From NCBI RefSeq assembly GCF_963855985.1, contig NC_087100.1, positions 6,979,001 to 7,043,000 of the forward strand: DNA of 64,000 nt, read 5' to 3'. Both the position numbers and the translations under genes were made by a program. Below, piece after piece: positions 10,450 to 24,173 of the stretch. The stretch comes from Ostrinia nubilalis. Taxonomy: Eukaryota; Arthropoda; Insecta; Lepidoptera; Crambidae. A model generated the notes under the pieces. It had not been told where the DNA came from and made no database searches. It saw nothing but the letters and a program-made list of their open reading frames with translations. Positions within the stretch are counted from its first letter, which is position 1; each line of letters starts with the position of its first letter.

Positions 10450-13299
10450 AGCTGCAATTTTGCCATTTCAATCAAATGTAACATTATACACGAAGACCAA
10501 CCAATGCTGTATTAAATAAGTTTGTACTAAATTTTCGATAAGATTTCAATTATGTGATACTGATACTTTGTTTATTAATAATGACGCGAGGGTATCAAAT
10601 AATTTAAGATAATTAATTAAATCAGGGAATAAATATCCAAAGTATGTTTCAAGGAGGAGGCTATTTTTATTTTACTTAGGCACTTAGGTCTGAAAAGTAA
10701 CTTATTTTGGAAGATTCTAGCTTTTAGACAGAAATTTTATTTTATAACGACAGTATTATTTTCGTTTAGTAAAATTCAATTGGAAAAATATTGGAATAAT
10801 AAAAAAAAATAGAAGAATTTATTTTCGTTAACAAAGTTTTTCTTAATTAATGAAGTAGATTGGATGGAATCTCCATTTATCCAAAAAATACCTGTGTTTG
10901 GAGGGTCCACTCTTCCAAAAATACACGAAATTTACATTTATTAAAAATGGAAAATACACCAAATAAATGCGCAATTAAAATCTTTGTGCCAATTTTGTAG
11001 CTGCTGGTTTAAGTTATCCGGATTGACCGTAACTATCTCTACACTCTACTGGTTTTTTCTTACAAAACTTGACTCTATGGATAGAATGTGTCTGACGTTT
11101 CCATGGCCCTCTCTTCCTGATCCATATCTAAGGGTGCCTCAACCCTTCCAACGCGGCATGCATTATTTACTACCTTGTTTAAAGTGAGCCGCGATACTCA
11201 AGTGTTTTAATATCCCCGCACGTCTACTTACGGGTTAAAATCTGATATTGAAACAAGAAAAATAGACTACAATGGCTATTTTAAATGTAAATACTGATTA
11301 CAGATTTCAAGCGAGTGATATTGGTAGCATGATTTTGTTTTTAAAGTAGCTAAGGCTTGCTACTAATGTTGGTAGAAAAATTACTCATTATTATACAGTA
11401 AAATATTGTTTCTTTCTTTTTGCGTTAATAAGATTCTCAGTCGTTGGACTAATTACTTTAATTTAAGTTTAACGTTATTTTGTAAAATGATCATAGCATT
11501 TAGCTTGCGCTACCTAAATATGTCTGTTGGATAAGATCTTATTTAAGCCTAAAAATTAAAAAAGATATTCGTCAATGGACCTTATGAAAGAATCATTTCA
11601 CATTCAAAGCGGAAAGTATTCGAAAATAATTACGCAACCCGCAAAATAAAGAGGTAAACATTGAATTGAATATATTTCCCGTTAATCCTAAAGCGAAATC
11701 CTCAGTAAATAGGCCGGGATCTTTGATTTCTGGAATTCATTTCGATCTATTGACTCTCCTCCAAAATAAAAGGCTCCAATTTTAATCTTGCATTCTTTGA
11801 ATACTTCCACAAGGATCTTTGCGGCTATTCAAATATTGAAGGATAGGGTATTGTTATGTATTCCTCAAGTGTCCAAATCAGACGTTAGGGTTCGGTATAG
11901 ATGTCTAGGTTTCAAAAAAAGGTTTCTTCTTTTAGGTTGTTTACTCGTGTTCTGTCATGTGCTATTTGATGTGGATAAGGGTTCTCTTTCAATTGTCATG
12001 CCTTAAGTTGTAAATATTTACATAATGTACAGACAGATTACTTACCTTTTTTTCGTGCAATGGGAAAGAAGCAGTTTATGTAGAGCTCCCATGGCGGTTC
12101 TTCTATCAGTCATATGAGGGATGTGGAGGACCGCTATGCTGGTGATCTACAGCAAGTCATAAACATTCAAACAGCAGGGACCACAATGAGCCAGATCATT
12201 TCCTACCCCCACCTTTACGAAAGTTGTCTCCCTATTTTGCTTGAAAGCCGCACCTGAAGACACTTAGCATCAATTTACGCAATACAATTTAATGACTCAA
12301 TGTTGCCTGATCAAACTACCCAAGAGCACAATTGAAAACATATGCCAAGTTTCGATTTATGCAAGGTATTCCTGTACGTAGTACCTACGAGTACCTAGAT
12401 AATATTGCGAGTCTCAGCTCAGTATGCAGATCTATTAATTTTAATGAGTCGTCAAGCCTAGTTAGTATTCTTAAACGACATCCTTTGTAGTTTTATTTCA
12501 CACCAACAACGCAGGTTTGTTTCTGTGTTTTCCTCGTTGTTTTATTCAAATACTGAGTAAAAGAACGTTTTGAAATCTTTCTAGGTTATTCAAACACGTC
12601 CCGATCTCATTTTTCGGCCTTTTTTTGTTGACTTTTATTTCAAAGAGTTACCTTTTAAGCCCTGAATTGGGTCTTATCCTAATCTAGGTAGATATCGAAT
12701 TCTGTTTATCGAAATGAAAGGCGAGAACTGTTCGCACGTTGTCTCAGACCTACTATTTGGAGATAGTCAACCGATAACAGCTCCCAAATCGCTCGCACAT
12801 ACGAATAGGTTCCAGTACGTATGTTCAGGTATTAGTTCTGGGGCTCGGGTGCAATAATTTTATGCAATGTACAATTTTTTATACAATAATATTTATAATA
12901 CAGGTTCATATTGATCAAATCATAGGTATAGTTTATTACAAATAATTGTCAAGATATTTTAAAGAATTTAAGATTAATAATTATGTCGCATTACTCATGA
13001 AACGGCAGCATGTTTCAAAATATTGTATACAGGACAGGCCCAGTTTACATAGAAATCTATGCATCTCTTGAATTTGGAAGCATGTTATGTTGAAAAACTG
13101 CTCATTTTTAAAAGGATAACAATTAATTAAATAATGTGATCAAACACACCTGCAGTCTTGACCTCAAAAATTATAATTTGAATGTCAATTTATGTTATTT
13201 CAAATACTTAAAATGTTGTAGTACTTATGAAAATTTATCAAATATCATATCAGGTTATGTTTTACCATTCACATCTGCTAGCCCCGAAACTTAAGGTCT
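10450..13299. other. Non-coding A/T-rich stretch
   Basis: Short random frames only. I see no motif or transposon end that I can support. Confidence 0.4.
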
Positions 13300-13660
13300 A
13301 ACCTCATTACGCCCCCCAGTTTTGCGTCAATTTTCGCAACGACGCTCCAGAGGGTTCGCCCTCCACCTTCTGTGGCAACTGTATTTGCATACAACGGCGG
13401 GAAGTTAATCAGCAGAGACGTTTATTTGCGTTCGTATCGCGATGAACGCGAACGACCGGCGAACCTTTTTATTCTCGCGTTCGCGCTCCTAGTCTATTTT
13501 CAGTAGTGTTTAAGCTGCGAATTCATTTGGCGAGAAAATTGTGCACAGAGCTTACTCGGTCATAGCGGTTAGACAAATTGCTCGCGTAGATTAGTGGTCG
13601 GAAAACTAAGCGATTTAAAGACGCAGATCTCATTATGGGTTTAGTAGGTAAATAGAAGGG
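13300..13660 (+). promoter_or_regulatory. CpG-rich segment, possible promoter
   Basis: Locally dense in CG (GCGTTCGTATCGCGATGAAC, TCTCGCGTTCGCGCTCC) with an initiator-like TTTTCAGTAGT at 13497-13507 and a short ATG...GTAG|gtaaat at 13635. Nothing downstream confirms a gene. Confidence 0.2.
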
Positions 13661-14177
13661 GCAGTACCGAATTCTAATTTGTACGTTTGTTAATTCGAGG
13701 GTTGTTTTAATTCGTACACGTAGTCAGGATGTTGTACGTAGGTTAATGGAATGGACATACTTACTTAAATATTTTCATAATAATATTTATTTATCCGCTA
13801 TCTATCAGTCAGTACTGATCCCAGGTTCGATATTTTAAAGAGTAAAAATATTTTGTTTAGAAACAACTAATTTAAATATTTTAATGAATTGATTGGAAAT
13901 ATACCCTCAGCGTACTCGTAATCGTAACTCTTAATAATTTATAATTTCTCAAATATTTGTGAAAGCTTTTGTAAGTTATAAAATTAACCTTTTCCTGAAG
14001 CATCCTCGTACCCTTTAATACATATTTAATGCAACAATATATTTACCTAAGAGCCTATAAACGAGTCTCATAAAAGACCGTCTTTATTTTATCTCCGATA
14101 CAAATTAAATTATTCAAAAGGATTACGTTCTGATGATAAATTACAAAGGGGATGAAGCGTTAGATAGAGGAAGTACG

Positions 14178-14356
14178 ACGAAGGAATAAAAAGGCTTTTT
14201 CTTTATTAGTCCTGCTAAGTGGGAAATTACTTCCCATACTGTGCTGAGGTCAAATACTTCTATGAGGTAGACGCTAGACTGGACTAACGTGGAGGTATAA
14301 TAAAAAAGGATTTTTCTCTATTGGTCCTGTTAAGTGGGAAATTACTTCCCATATGA
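14178..14356 (+). repeat. Tandem duplication containing a palindrome
   Basis: AAAAAGGCTTTTTCTTTATT with AAGTGGGAAATTACTTCCCA, then about 120 bp later AAAAAGGATTTTTCTCTATT with AAGTGGGAAATTACTTCCCA. Each copy holds the dyad TGGGAAnnnnnTTCCCA. Confidence 0.6.
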
Positions 14357-15030
14357 TTTGGAGTCAAATATTTTAGGCTATGCTAAATTGAAAAGATATT
14401 GTTTACTAAATTGTTACTAAGTATCAAGTCTGCGCCAATAGAATATCATTGAGCTCTCTATGTTAGACAAAGAAGACAACAATGTTTAGCTTTTCGTGCC
14501 ATCATTGTAAATACATTTACGTCTGCTGGGTGAAAGTGTATTTACAAAGCAAGCAACACAATAAGGGCATTATTTTAAGCCTCATAGAGTCCTTTTTACA
14601 CTAGCCATTTTAAGCACATCGTTTAACCCTTCACATCGTTACTATTAATACTTAATGTGCGTAATTGCATTTCTCTAGGGTTTTCGAGATCTTTCGCGAT
14701 GATTAAAAGGGCCTTAATCCCAGCTATGAACGGACCTAATTAAGGCCAACCTGTATCTTGTCAGTGAGAGTATTAAGCCAGCACAGAGAGGCAACCAGGT
14801 CTCCTAATATGCGGTCGGACAACGAATTAGCAACGGTTTAATCCTCGACAAAAAGGATGGCGTAAGTTGGACGCTATTCGGAGCTGTTTTGCGGAGGATT
14901 TTTGTTATTTTAACTTTGTGGGTTGCTACTAGAGCTTTACATTTGAATTTTACATATGACATTGAACTACAAGAGCGAAGTAATTAGTAGTTTACCATTA
15001 ATTAGCGAAATATCGCTAAGTACTTAGGGC

Positions 15031-15199
15031 GAGGGCCCACGGCGACTTTTTGTGACAATGCAGTCGCGCTGCTGTAGAGCGTTAGTAGCGCGTTGGCATC
15101 ACTTCTGTAGTGCGTTGCATTGGTTGCAAATGTGACTAAAGCACGTTAGTAGCGATGCTGTCGCTCGTTTACAAAGTCGCCGTGGACGGGGGCCTCCCT
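15031..15199. repeat. MITE with inverted ends GGGCCCACGGCGAC
   Basis: GAGGGCCCACGGCGACTTTT at the left and AAAGTCGCCGTGGACGGGGG at the right pair imperfectly. Subterminal CGC/GCTGTCGC motifs recur inside. Confidence 0.6.
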
Positions 15200-15282
15200 C
15201 AAAGATTAGAGGGATACAAATTAAAAAAAAATGTTTTTCAGTCATAGTCGATTTTCGATCAACTTTCGAAAATTATAGGCTA

Positions 15283-15515
15283 CTAGCTTTCCGCCCGCGG
15301 CTTCGCCCGCGTGGAATTTTGTCTGTCACAGAAAAACTTTATCGCGCGCGTCCCTGTTTCAAAAACCGGGATAAAAACTATCCTATGTTCTTTCCCGGGA
15401 CTCAAACTATCTCTATGCCAAATTTCATCAAAATCGGTTGCGAGGTTTAAGCGGGAAAGCGTAACAGACAGACAGACAGACAGAGTTACTTTCGCATTTA
15501 TAATATTAGTTGGGA
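15283..15515 (-). mobile_element. Short non-autonomous Helitron
   Basis: On the minus strand it starts TCCCAACTAATATTATAAA, contains a GTCTGTCTGTCTGT microsatellite, and ends GCGGGCGGAAAGCTAG, with A before and T after as expected for Helitron insertion between A and T. The GC-rich hairpin near the 3' end (GCGGGCGAAGCCGCGGGC) is present. Confidence 0.75.
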
Positions 15516-16654
15516 TAGTTGGGATTAAACAAGTCTAGACGATCATAACAGGGCAGAATAGCGAGACAGATAAGTAAAACTCTACAATTACTATTATCGG
15601 AAAAATATACGACATTAAAGATGAAATACACAGACGAAATGTATTGGCTGTGGAAAAATACCCTTCAGTGTTTACCTTGATGTGCTGTCGACTAAAAGTT
15701 GGATAGACACAAAAGGTAAAAATACAAAATACGTCGCGTTATAATAAATCGCCGAAGCCCCTAAGCCGGCCCTGTCTGATCAGGCTAATGCAGATGCATT
15801 ACTCCCAGCAGTAAAGAGAATACTTAAGGAGTGTTACGACCTGCATCACAAATACCTCTGAGCGGTATCGATTTGTACTAAGTAATGTTTCTAATGACAA
15901 GAAATAGGTAGCCAATGCGTTGCGAGTTGCTACGTTCATTATCTAAATGAGTACGTGAAGGTTTATTTTTTCCTTTGACCTTTGTTCTGGATCCTTCCAG
16001 GATTCAATATCATGGTGTTTTTTTTTCATAAACTTTTACAAAGTATGGCTACTTGATAATAGATTGAACTTCAAAAATTGATTACCTCCCGTGAGCATCA
16101 AACCCACGATTTCGTGCATCTTTTAAATGAAAAATGCTATTAACTAAACTCTGTTTATTAAATTTTAGTGTTATCAGTAGTCATAATTTTTGTTGCTAAA
16201 ATCTCCATCACCGATATAATATTATGTTGGGTTAGTACACTCATGCTCCGCCTCATAATCCACGCAACATCGCAACCTGATACAGCATAAACACTGAATC
16301 GAACACGACACAGCAATTTAAGTTACAACAGACCGTGTATATCTAATTCAATTCGCACCTCAAGCTCTGTATAATCCCTCCCTGTTTAATATTCGTCCCG
16401 TTCGGGCCTAAATGGTAATGAGCAGCAGTTTCGCCCAAATGAAGATTCTGTTTATACCGTAGTTATCCACTTAATCCAATGCCGATTGGAAGCGCTCAGC
16501 TCGATAGTTACGGCCATCAATTTATGAGCGCTAAAGTGAATTTGATTGGGAATTTAAATCTTTGTTTCCATTTTCTTTTGTATTTGGTAGTTAGGATAGA
16601 TTATCACGTAGTCTTCAACTTTATGCATTTAATTTCTGAATGGTGAATTTGATC

Positions 16655-16760
16655 TTTAATCCTTCAAGCTCCGCGAATCTAGACACAATAGATAATTATA
16701 ATCAATTGTTATGACATTAATTAATGCCGTCTGGGACTCAATCGGTTAAAACAATTAATC
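16655..16760 (+). repeat. Dispersed repeat, inverted partner at 41108-41195
   Basis: CGCGAATCTAGACACAATAG to TGCCGTCTGGGACTCAATCG reappears as its reverse complement at 41108-41195 (TTGAGTCCCAGACGGCATTC ... ATTCGCGGG). Confidence 0.65.
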
Positions 16761-17394
16761 TTATCAGAAGAGTTTTCATCAGCGTTATCTGATGAAAATT
16801 TTTAATCTGGCGTCATGTGAATGCAAATCGGAGTTTATACTCGTATGTAGGTAGGTATTTGTCCAGTTTTATTCTCAAGACAACTTTCGTATATGAATTT
16901 TATCGTATCGCATTTTAACCTTTACAAACAAATGAAAATCGAAACGTGAACAAATTCTAATAACGCAATCTAAAAAATAAATTAGTTTTCCAAAACATTT
17001 TACGGTTAAGGGTTAAATGAATTTTTAAAACGTGCTCGACGCCGTTTCAGGACGCGGACAACTTTAATTAAAATCCTCTGGCAGCGTGAAAACGACGATT
17101 TTGAAATAACTCGAGGCAAAAAAAGGAAAAGATTTGGTATAGTTTTGTTTCTTTCCCAGCTGTTGTGGCGTTTCCCGTTACGGCCTGATAGTGCTTACGA
17201 ATATCCGACTCCATCTGGTCTGGGTATTGAAAATTCTTGGTTTTTACAGTATAGCAGTTCGGACTATACCAATTCACTCTACATACGATATCGGGAAGGT
17301 CGGCGCAAAGTGACGTCTATGCAATCATATCATTAAGTCTCACGAGACGACACGCTCTTGTTTGCTGTCTGAAAAAGGTCATAATAAATTGGTG

Positions 17395-17475
17395 TACTGT
17401 CCCACGCTGTCTGCTTCCAGCTACTTCCTGCGACCCTCACCAGATCGTCGGTCCACCGAGTAGGAGGTCTGCCTC
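17395..17475 (-). pseudogene. RTE ORF fragment
   Basis: The minus strand encodes GGGRPPTRWTDDLVRVAGSS, the RTE C-terminal motif, then W-K-Q-T-A-W-D-S. Too short to be functional. Confidence 0.6.
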
Positions 17476-18799
17476 CACCATCTGACACCACTTGTTCACC
17501 AGTAAAGAACTTTTCCTCCCAAACAATACTGTCATACTTATCCCCCAACAAAACTGTCATATCTATTATGATTGCCATATCATTTTGGGCTATTAAAGCT
17601 TTCAGAATTGGAGATAGTATATTGTCACAAATGCGATAGATGTTGACTCGTGCCAACAATGTTATGTCTTAATCGGCTCTATTATTTGGATTAACAGGAT
17701 CGATGTCGTTGGATATGCAAAGTCCTATGTTTGCTGGCACCGATCACACGCACACGTTTAGGCACATTCTATCTGATAGGCAATTGGCGGATGTATCTGA
17801 TTGAGCTATTAAGGTCAGCGAATTTTGTTATAAAACGAGATTTATCAGCTGAAACATGATACTAAAACCTATGCATTTTAAAGTACCATTTTTTACTGCT
17901 TACCTAGCCCAAGGCATTTGGGTGAGTACAATTGACAAGACATCAAACTAAACATCTCTGTAGCAAAATAACATCAATTGAAACTACATAAGAGCCCACT
18001 ATAACTTGTGACCTAACGTCTAAGGGTATTCAAAGTAGACACGGGCGGTTACCCAACAACTATTAATATTGTACTTTTCAATAGGCGAGTCTTTCAGTAT
18101 CAAATCGGCTTCCCATATAATGTGAGTTCTTTTCAGCATCTTCCCGCATGATATCTATAGAAAATATGACATTCAATATACGCCTTCCCTATTGTTAACC
18201 AAGCACCCTCCAACAATTTTCTATCTACACCCAAATCATCATAAAGGCATTTTACAAACTATCGAATTTCGACTCTATCTTTTTGGTTCGAGGACTGAAA
18301 TTGGTGGGCATGGCTTGTTCCCCTAATGCCATACGAAAATCTAATAGCAACACTATTGAAAAGGTCACATGTGTCACGATAAAGTTGTGGATCGACCTGT
18401 TTATGCAAATGTAAGTATACAGGTATCGAAATATAGGGGAAGATTCTACACTAGTTTCTCTTCAAAAATCTTTTCTCTCCAAAGGGAAAGGAAAAGGTTT
18501 AGTTTCCTTATAAAGAATATGACAGAAACAATTGCATTCCTATTTCGAAGCAATCAGATACAAATTGCTTCATATGTCAGACCTTTGTGAGCGTCCAAAA
18601 AATTTGTTTCGCCCAAATTATTGGGATACGACCGAGAGGCATTAGGAAAGAAATAACTCTCTGGAACGTTCCTATATAGTCCATAAGACGTTTCCCCGCG
18701 TATTTCACATAGCAGGTCCCTGCCATCCGTCTCCCTATATGTTCGGTGTTAGGCGCTTCGTAATTTGATTCTACAGAAATGTTAACTGAGAAAATTTGC

Positions 18800-18935
18800 G
18801 TGCAGTGAGAAATGGCGCGGGTCGGTGATAATACGTTTCGCGATATTACACGCTGTCTTGTATGTTGGCAGGGGTAGGTAAATGTGATGGCAGAGAATAG
18901 TTCCGTGTTGTTTAAGGTGACACTTATTTATTGTT
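18800..18935 (+). repeat. Diverged direct repeat, unit 1
   Basis: GCGTGCAGTGAGAAATGGCG and TTTCGCGATATTACACGCTG recur in diverged form at 19328-19505 (GCGTGCAGTGACAAATGATG, TCTCGCGATATTACAGGCTG). No coding potential. Confidence 0.55.
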
Positions 18936-19327
18936 ACGGAAATTCCGGCTGTGATGCACGCGAAATTGTTTTGTCTGTTGCAGTCTACTGGCTTCTATAT
19001 CAAATAACTCTCTTGTACTCGTACAATGTTCATTATAATTATGTTTAAAGTAGCACACTACATATATTATTATGCAGATTGATTTCTTGATTGATCTTTC
19101 ATTATTTTAATACTTCCGAGATAGATTCGAGACTTTTTACGCATCTTGCTCCTTTACGATCAATGGGTCATTTCATTTTTCTAACAATGCTTGATGTAAA
19201 ATTCGGCCTTTTTTAAATATGATTCCTTCCTGGAAGTTTCGTCATCTTTGGATAAATCTTTCCTTATAACAATTACATTCAACGTCTCGTATGGTATGTA
19301 GGTCTACATAGATACTGTGTAAGATAA

Positions 19328-19505
19328 GCGTGCAGTGACAAATGATGCATGTCGCCTACAAAGTATTACAGGCTGTAATAATATGTCTCGCGATATTACA
19401 GGCTGTCTTGCAAACCCTGGATGGGTATAATGTAAACGGCAAATAGTTGCTGTGAGAGCAATATTGTCAAAGGTAAAGCGTTTAGTACTAAACGAAATTC
19501 CTTGT
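19328..19505 (+). repeat. Diverged direct repeat, unit 2
   Basis: Partner of the unit at 18800-18935, about 530 bp downstream in the same orientation, with an extra 25-bp stretch. Confidence 0.55.
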
Positions 19506-20489
19506 GAGAAACCGTTTTAATTGTGAATTGTGACGAGAATCCAAGGTGATAAAAGGTTTCAAGGCCGTTTAATAAAATTAAAGGATCATGACGTTTTCCG
19601 GTTTGCGAAAGAGTTTACATTGAGGAGGAGGCCTTTTAAACGAGTGCAAAGCAAAATTCCGCAATCCTTAACATCTATTTTTCTTTTCTTCATGAACATT
19701 ATGAAACCTTGATTAAAATAATGTCAGTGATTCTGAGCTACGTATTTAAAATAATATATTAACTAATAGCTAATAGTAATAAAGATGTTCTGTGAATTCT
19801 ATTCTTCAATACTCAATTATTTATTGCATCCATAATATTAGAGGTTTTATTTTAAGTTATGGATTCTGTTCTGTTCCATGCATTGCGACTGATTTTGCTA
19901 TTTACCTACTGCACGAGGAGATACTTACTCGTAGTATTGCTCCTATCTGTACAGGAGTTGCAATGGTGGCAAAAAGAGAGGTGGGATTAATCTCGTAACT
20001 CACCAATACCAATACAATCCTCTCGAAAACTGCGATAGATGCGTGCGGCTACATTTGTCGCATAATTATGCGATCGGTCACCGTGACCTACGAAAATACC
20101 TTGTTTTTATAAAAATAAAGTTATCATACCATTTTGAGATTAGTATCTACAGGCCATTAGTGTATGTTGCTAAAAATTAGAAGGATTTAAGTTACTTCTT
20201 ACATTTTATATTCTTAGTTCAGGCACAGAATAATAATAAGTACTGTTCAGGCTTCTGCTTTTGCAATTGTGAACTTTCTGGCTATGTTAATAAAGGTCAA
20301 GTCCAATCTGTGTTATGGCACTGTAAGCTGCCCAGTGCGCCATAAGGCGACGCGATAAATCTTTTGGTACTTTCATAATTCAATTTCTACAGTTTCGGTA
20401 AGATAACAAAACAAACGCTATAAGTTTTGAACGATAAATGTTTTCCTGCTGTATTTCTTTCTTTTGTTGGCAAAGAAATGCAAGCTTGA

Positions 20490-20608
20490 TCTATACTTAT
20501 AATAAATCTGTAGAGAGGTCAATTCTGTACATGAAATATATTTTCAAAATAACTATCAGGGGGTGATTAGTGATCGATACTGATGCCAAAAATGCAATCA
20601 GTAAAATT

Positions 20609-20653
<45 letters not shown>

Positions 20654-21139
20654 ATGTTCCTTATAGAAACAAAAACTACTCGACGGATTTTAACGAAACT
20701 TGGTACAATTATTCTTCATACTCCTGGGCAGGTTATAGGATACTTAGGAATTCCCACGGGAACGGGAATTAGCGGGAAAATCCTTTTGTATGAAAAATCT
20801 AAACCGCTTAAGTTAGACGCTTGAAAATTGGCATGCAGGTACCTTAGTAAACTTAAAGCTTAGTTACAACAGGATATTGCAAAATTCCCACGGAAACGGG
20901 AGTTAGCGGGAAAAAACCTTTGTATGAAAAAATCTAAACCGCGTAAGATAGACGCTTGAAATTTGGCATGCAGGTACCTTAGTAAACTTAAAGCTTAGTT
21001 ACAACAGGATATTGCAATATTCCCACGGGAACGGGAGTTAGCGGGAAAAAAAATTGTATGAAAAAATCTGAACCGCGTAAGATAGATGAAGGGGGGGTAA
21101 AACGAGATCCACGCGTACGAAGTCGCGGGCGGCCGCTAG
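20490..21139 (+). mobile_element. Non-autonomous Helitron with internal microsatellite and minisatellite
   Basis: Begins TCTATACTTATAATAAATC and ends GCGGGCGGCCGCTAG, inserted between A and T. It contains about ten TGTC units (20611-20652) and about 2.5 copies of a roughly 130-bp unit starting ATTCCCACGGGAACGGGA (20750, 20884, 21019). Confidence 0.75.
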
Positions 21140-21328
21140 TATAAAATAAGAAAATAATATTTGCCTGTCGTGGTCACAGCTTTTTCGATGCTTCAAAGTT
21201 TAATTTCTTTTTGTCATGTCTTGTCTAATTATCTTAATCATTTTAAAAGTTTTGTAGCTGAATTGAATTAAAACCCATTTGTAAATTGAATAACTCTTGC
21301 TTGTTATCTTAGTTAAATCTTGTTATAA

Positions 21329-21556
21329 TCTATACTAATATTATAAAGCTGAAAAGTTTGTTTGTTTGTTTACTTGAACGCGCTAATCTCAGGAACTACC
21401 GGTCTTATTTGAAAAATTCTAATAGTGTTAGATAACCCATTTATCGAGGAAGGCTATAGGCTATATACCATCACGCTACGAGTTACGGTGTAGAGCAAAA
21501 AATGAAAAATTTTGCGAAAACGGATTTCACGCGTACGAAGTCGCGGGCACAGCTAG
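21329..21556 (+). mobile_element. Short non-autonomous Helitron
   Basis: Begins TCTATACTAATATTATAAAG with GTTTGTTTGTTT near the 5' end, and ends GAAGTCGCGGGCACAGCTAG followed by T. Canonical lepidopteran Helitron ends, 228 bp. Confidence 0.8.
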
Positions 21557-23760
21557 TCTTATAATAATCAACCCAAAAGCGATCCTGAGAATTTTGTGTT
21601 TCACTAATGCTATTAGTTCACTCATTCGTACTTAGTTTGTTAATGCTTGATATTTATAACCCTAGTAGAAGAAAAAGATATTTTAGCCATCATTCTAGGT
21701 ACACTTTAGACGTATGTACGGTTACTCCTCTGATAAGCAGCGGACAAGAGAATGACATGACATGACGTGAGCCACGTCTTACTCCGAACCAAGCTATGTC
21801 AGATTCACTGTCAAAACGTCTACAAACAGCATGCCACAGGGACGCATTTCTCATGCCCAGTTTGTTATAGGCTTTAGAACCAAATTATTCATCCTGGCGT
21901 ACCTCATCCGACTACCTAGTTCCTCTATTTTATACGCGCTCACGCACTTTGCGGTTTTAAATTTTCACCCCATTCACGTTCGGAATATGAACTTTGTTTG
22001 GACCTGAATAGGGCGCTGAAATTGCCTTTCATATAACCTTGCATTTTAAGCACTTATGTGCTTGTTACCAACGAAATGAATAGTTTAAAAAGTTGAGCTT
22101 GTATTATTGATCTACATAAACATTCTGCGTACAAAATTACAAACTTTGTCTATAATAAATTATGAAGATTATACTTACTAGGCATATTACGAGTAGAACT
22201 ACCAAACTATGTGAAATGGTGTACCTACGTGGCATCATTCGTTGCGGTATTCCATAGAAACGAATATCTCCGTCTAGCCGCAGCCTCTATTCTAAGAATT
22301 TTAATGTCACACGATCAAATACAAAAAGCTTCGCAACACGCAATATTACTAGAACAACCCTAATACGAGGCTGAAATTGTAAAAATGGCAACAGTGTTAC
22401 TATTATGGCCAGTTTTCCGATAAAATATAAATCGTTGCTTGTACCATTACAGCTAGCAATCTGACCAGCGCTAATAGTTTCCCAATACCTTTTGACCACT
22501 CTAAGTCGCAACTTAGGTAATGAAAATCTCCGGGGAACGACGTCTCCCGCATACGAGTCTGTATAAAAAACCCAACCAATCGCTTAAGTGCCTATCAAAG
22601 GGGCAAGCGAAATGAATATTTAAATTTTCTTACTGCAAAGACCTGTATTGGGTACGAGTACCCTTAATGCCTCTTGGACATTTTCTGGACCCTTTTAAGA
22701 TTCTTTCATTATCGTGAAAGCAATCTCTATTTTCCGCCATTCGCATCGATCTGTGTTAAAGATTAGATTTTGGGTCTACAAAACGCTATAAACCTTCTGA
22801 ATTGGCCTTTTCAAGCTTCTGGGAGTATAATTAGGGAGGTAATTGAAGAGTATTAGCCTCTGTTACAAAAGTTGGCGAAGGTAAGATGGCCGAACGTGAT
22901 GTGATATTGCTCGGAGATACTTGCTTTTCTAATCAAGATTCTACTACACAATTGCTTTGTTTTCCTCCTAATAATGTGAACAAGAATAAATATACTTTCC
23001 AATTGTCTTTGGCATAACCAACCGTAATATCAAACATTATGAGTAATTATTACGGCCTATGTCCAGCTATCGTCTGCTCTTGAGACTGATGATGATGATG
23101 ATGAATATCAAGATGCTATTAAAATGGAGTATCGATCAAGAATATCGATCAACAATTAAGCGAACTGTTCTTTTGAAATCACATACGATAACGGATTAGG
23201 GCCTCTAAAACCTCTTAAAGGCAAACAAGGATTTTTTCTTGCAAATTCAATCCAAAAGATTATAAAAATGCGAGCTTACCATCAGATGCCTATTAAGAAG
23301 AGAGTCTAGATAATCTACGTTACAGGCTGGGGGCGTTATCTCAATGAATCGCTATGTAAATTCGCTAAGCCAAGTGAGCTTGTGCCAGAATCTGAACCTG
23401 AAATTGCTGTAACAAACCCTCCATTTTTAAGAGCAGGCATTTCGTAAATTGGTTATCTGCTTCACTAATAGCATGAACTAGGTAAAGCTGGTGCCAACTG
23501 AATATATTTCAAAAGGGATTTTCGTCGTATACTTATTAGATGATGGATGGATGGATATTTATGTTATTCTTTTACTTCTTCTGTTTTTCTTATACGAGAC
23601 TAATTGACTTACTTTTGAAAAAAAAATGTCGTGCGGTGTGCCAGGATGCGATTCTTTTGAATTTCGTTTTTTTTAAATAGCACCTTATTGTTAGAACTTT
23701 ATGAGATAGTACCGTCTTTACCTTGATCTGCTATCGTCCATACATAGCCCGTATAGAGAT
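21557..23760. other. Non-coding stretch
   Basis: An RTE tail at 23053-23104 is the only identified feature; the frames here have no protein similarity I recognise. Confidence 0.4.
23053..23104 (+). repeat. RTE 3'-tail fragment with GATGAT repeat
   Basis: GGCCTATGTCCAGC ... CTGATGATGATGATGATGAA matches the end of RTE elements (GAGGCCTATGTTCAGCAGTGG ... GATGATGAT). Confidence 0.5.
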
Positions 23761-23766
23761 AAATAC

Positions 23767-24173
23767 TTTTTTTTTAAAATTTATTTAACAACTTAAAGAC
23801 AGTTACATTGAGACAATTACATTTAGATAGCTTTAAAAACCACTAGGGTTTGATGTAAAGCTAACGAGTTTGCAGTGGGTACATTCACAATTTCACATAC
23901 AATTACATAATACAGCATAAAAATATTTTAATATTGTTACATTAGCTTTAGGAAATAGTCCTTCAGCTTATATTTAATATTTTTAACAGTGATTTCTTTC
24001 ACAAATTCGGGTGGCATGCTATTTATAATCCGGGGCAGTAGGTATTCGACTGTGCGTGCGCCGTACGCGTTGTTGGCGCGCGGCTGCCACAGAACACTTA
24101 CTTGAATTACTGTCCGTAGAATATTATTTTGTCTCGTCGCCTTAGGACTCGTCCGTCTTAAGACACACCACAT
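23767..24173 (-). pseudogene. CR1/Jockey-like LINE 3' end (ORF tail plus 3' UTR)
   Basis: The minus strand encodes NAYGARTVEYLLPRIINSMP then PEFVKEITVKNIKYKLKDYF and a stop at 23937. This is the characteristic C-terminus after the reverse transcriptase of CR1/Jockey LINEs (Y..RT..YL.PRI.N..P). An approximately 170-bp 3' UTR follows, ending AATAAATTTTAAAAAAAAA. 5' truncated. Confidence 0.7.

Larger units (their letters stand above)
15516..18799. other. Non-coding stretch
   Basis: Only an RTE fragment (17395-17475) and a dispersed repeat (16655-16760) are recognisable. Confidence 0.4.

Noticed and set aside
20611..20652. TGTC repeat as a CRISPR-like array
   Set aside because: Simple 4-bp microsatellite inside a Helitron; no spacers.
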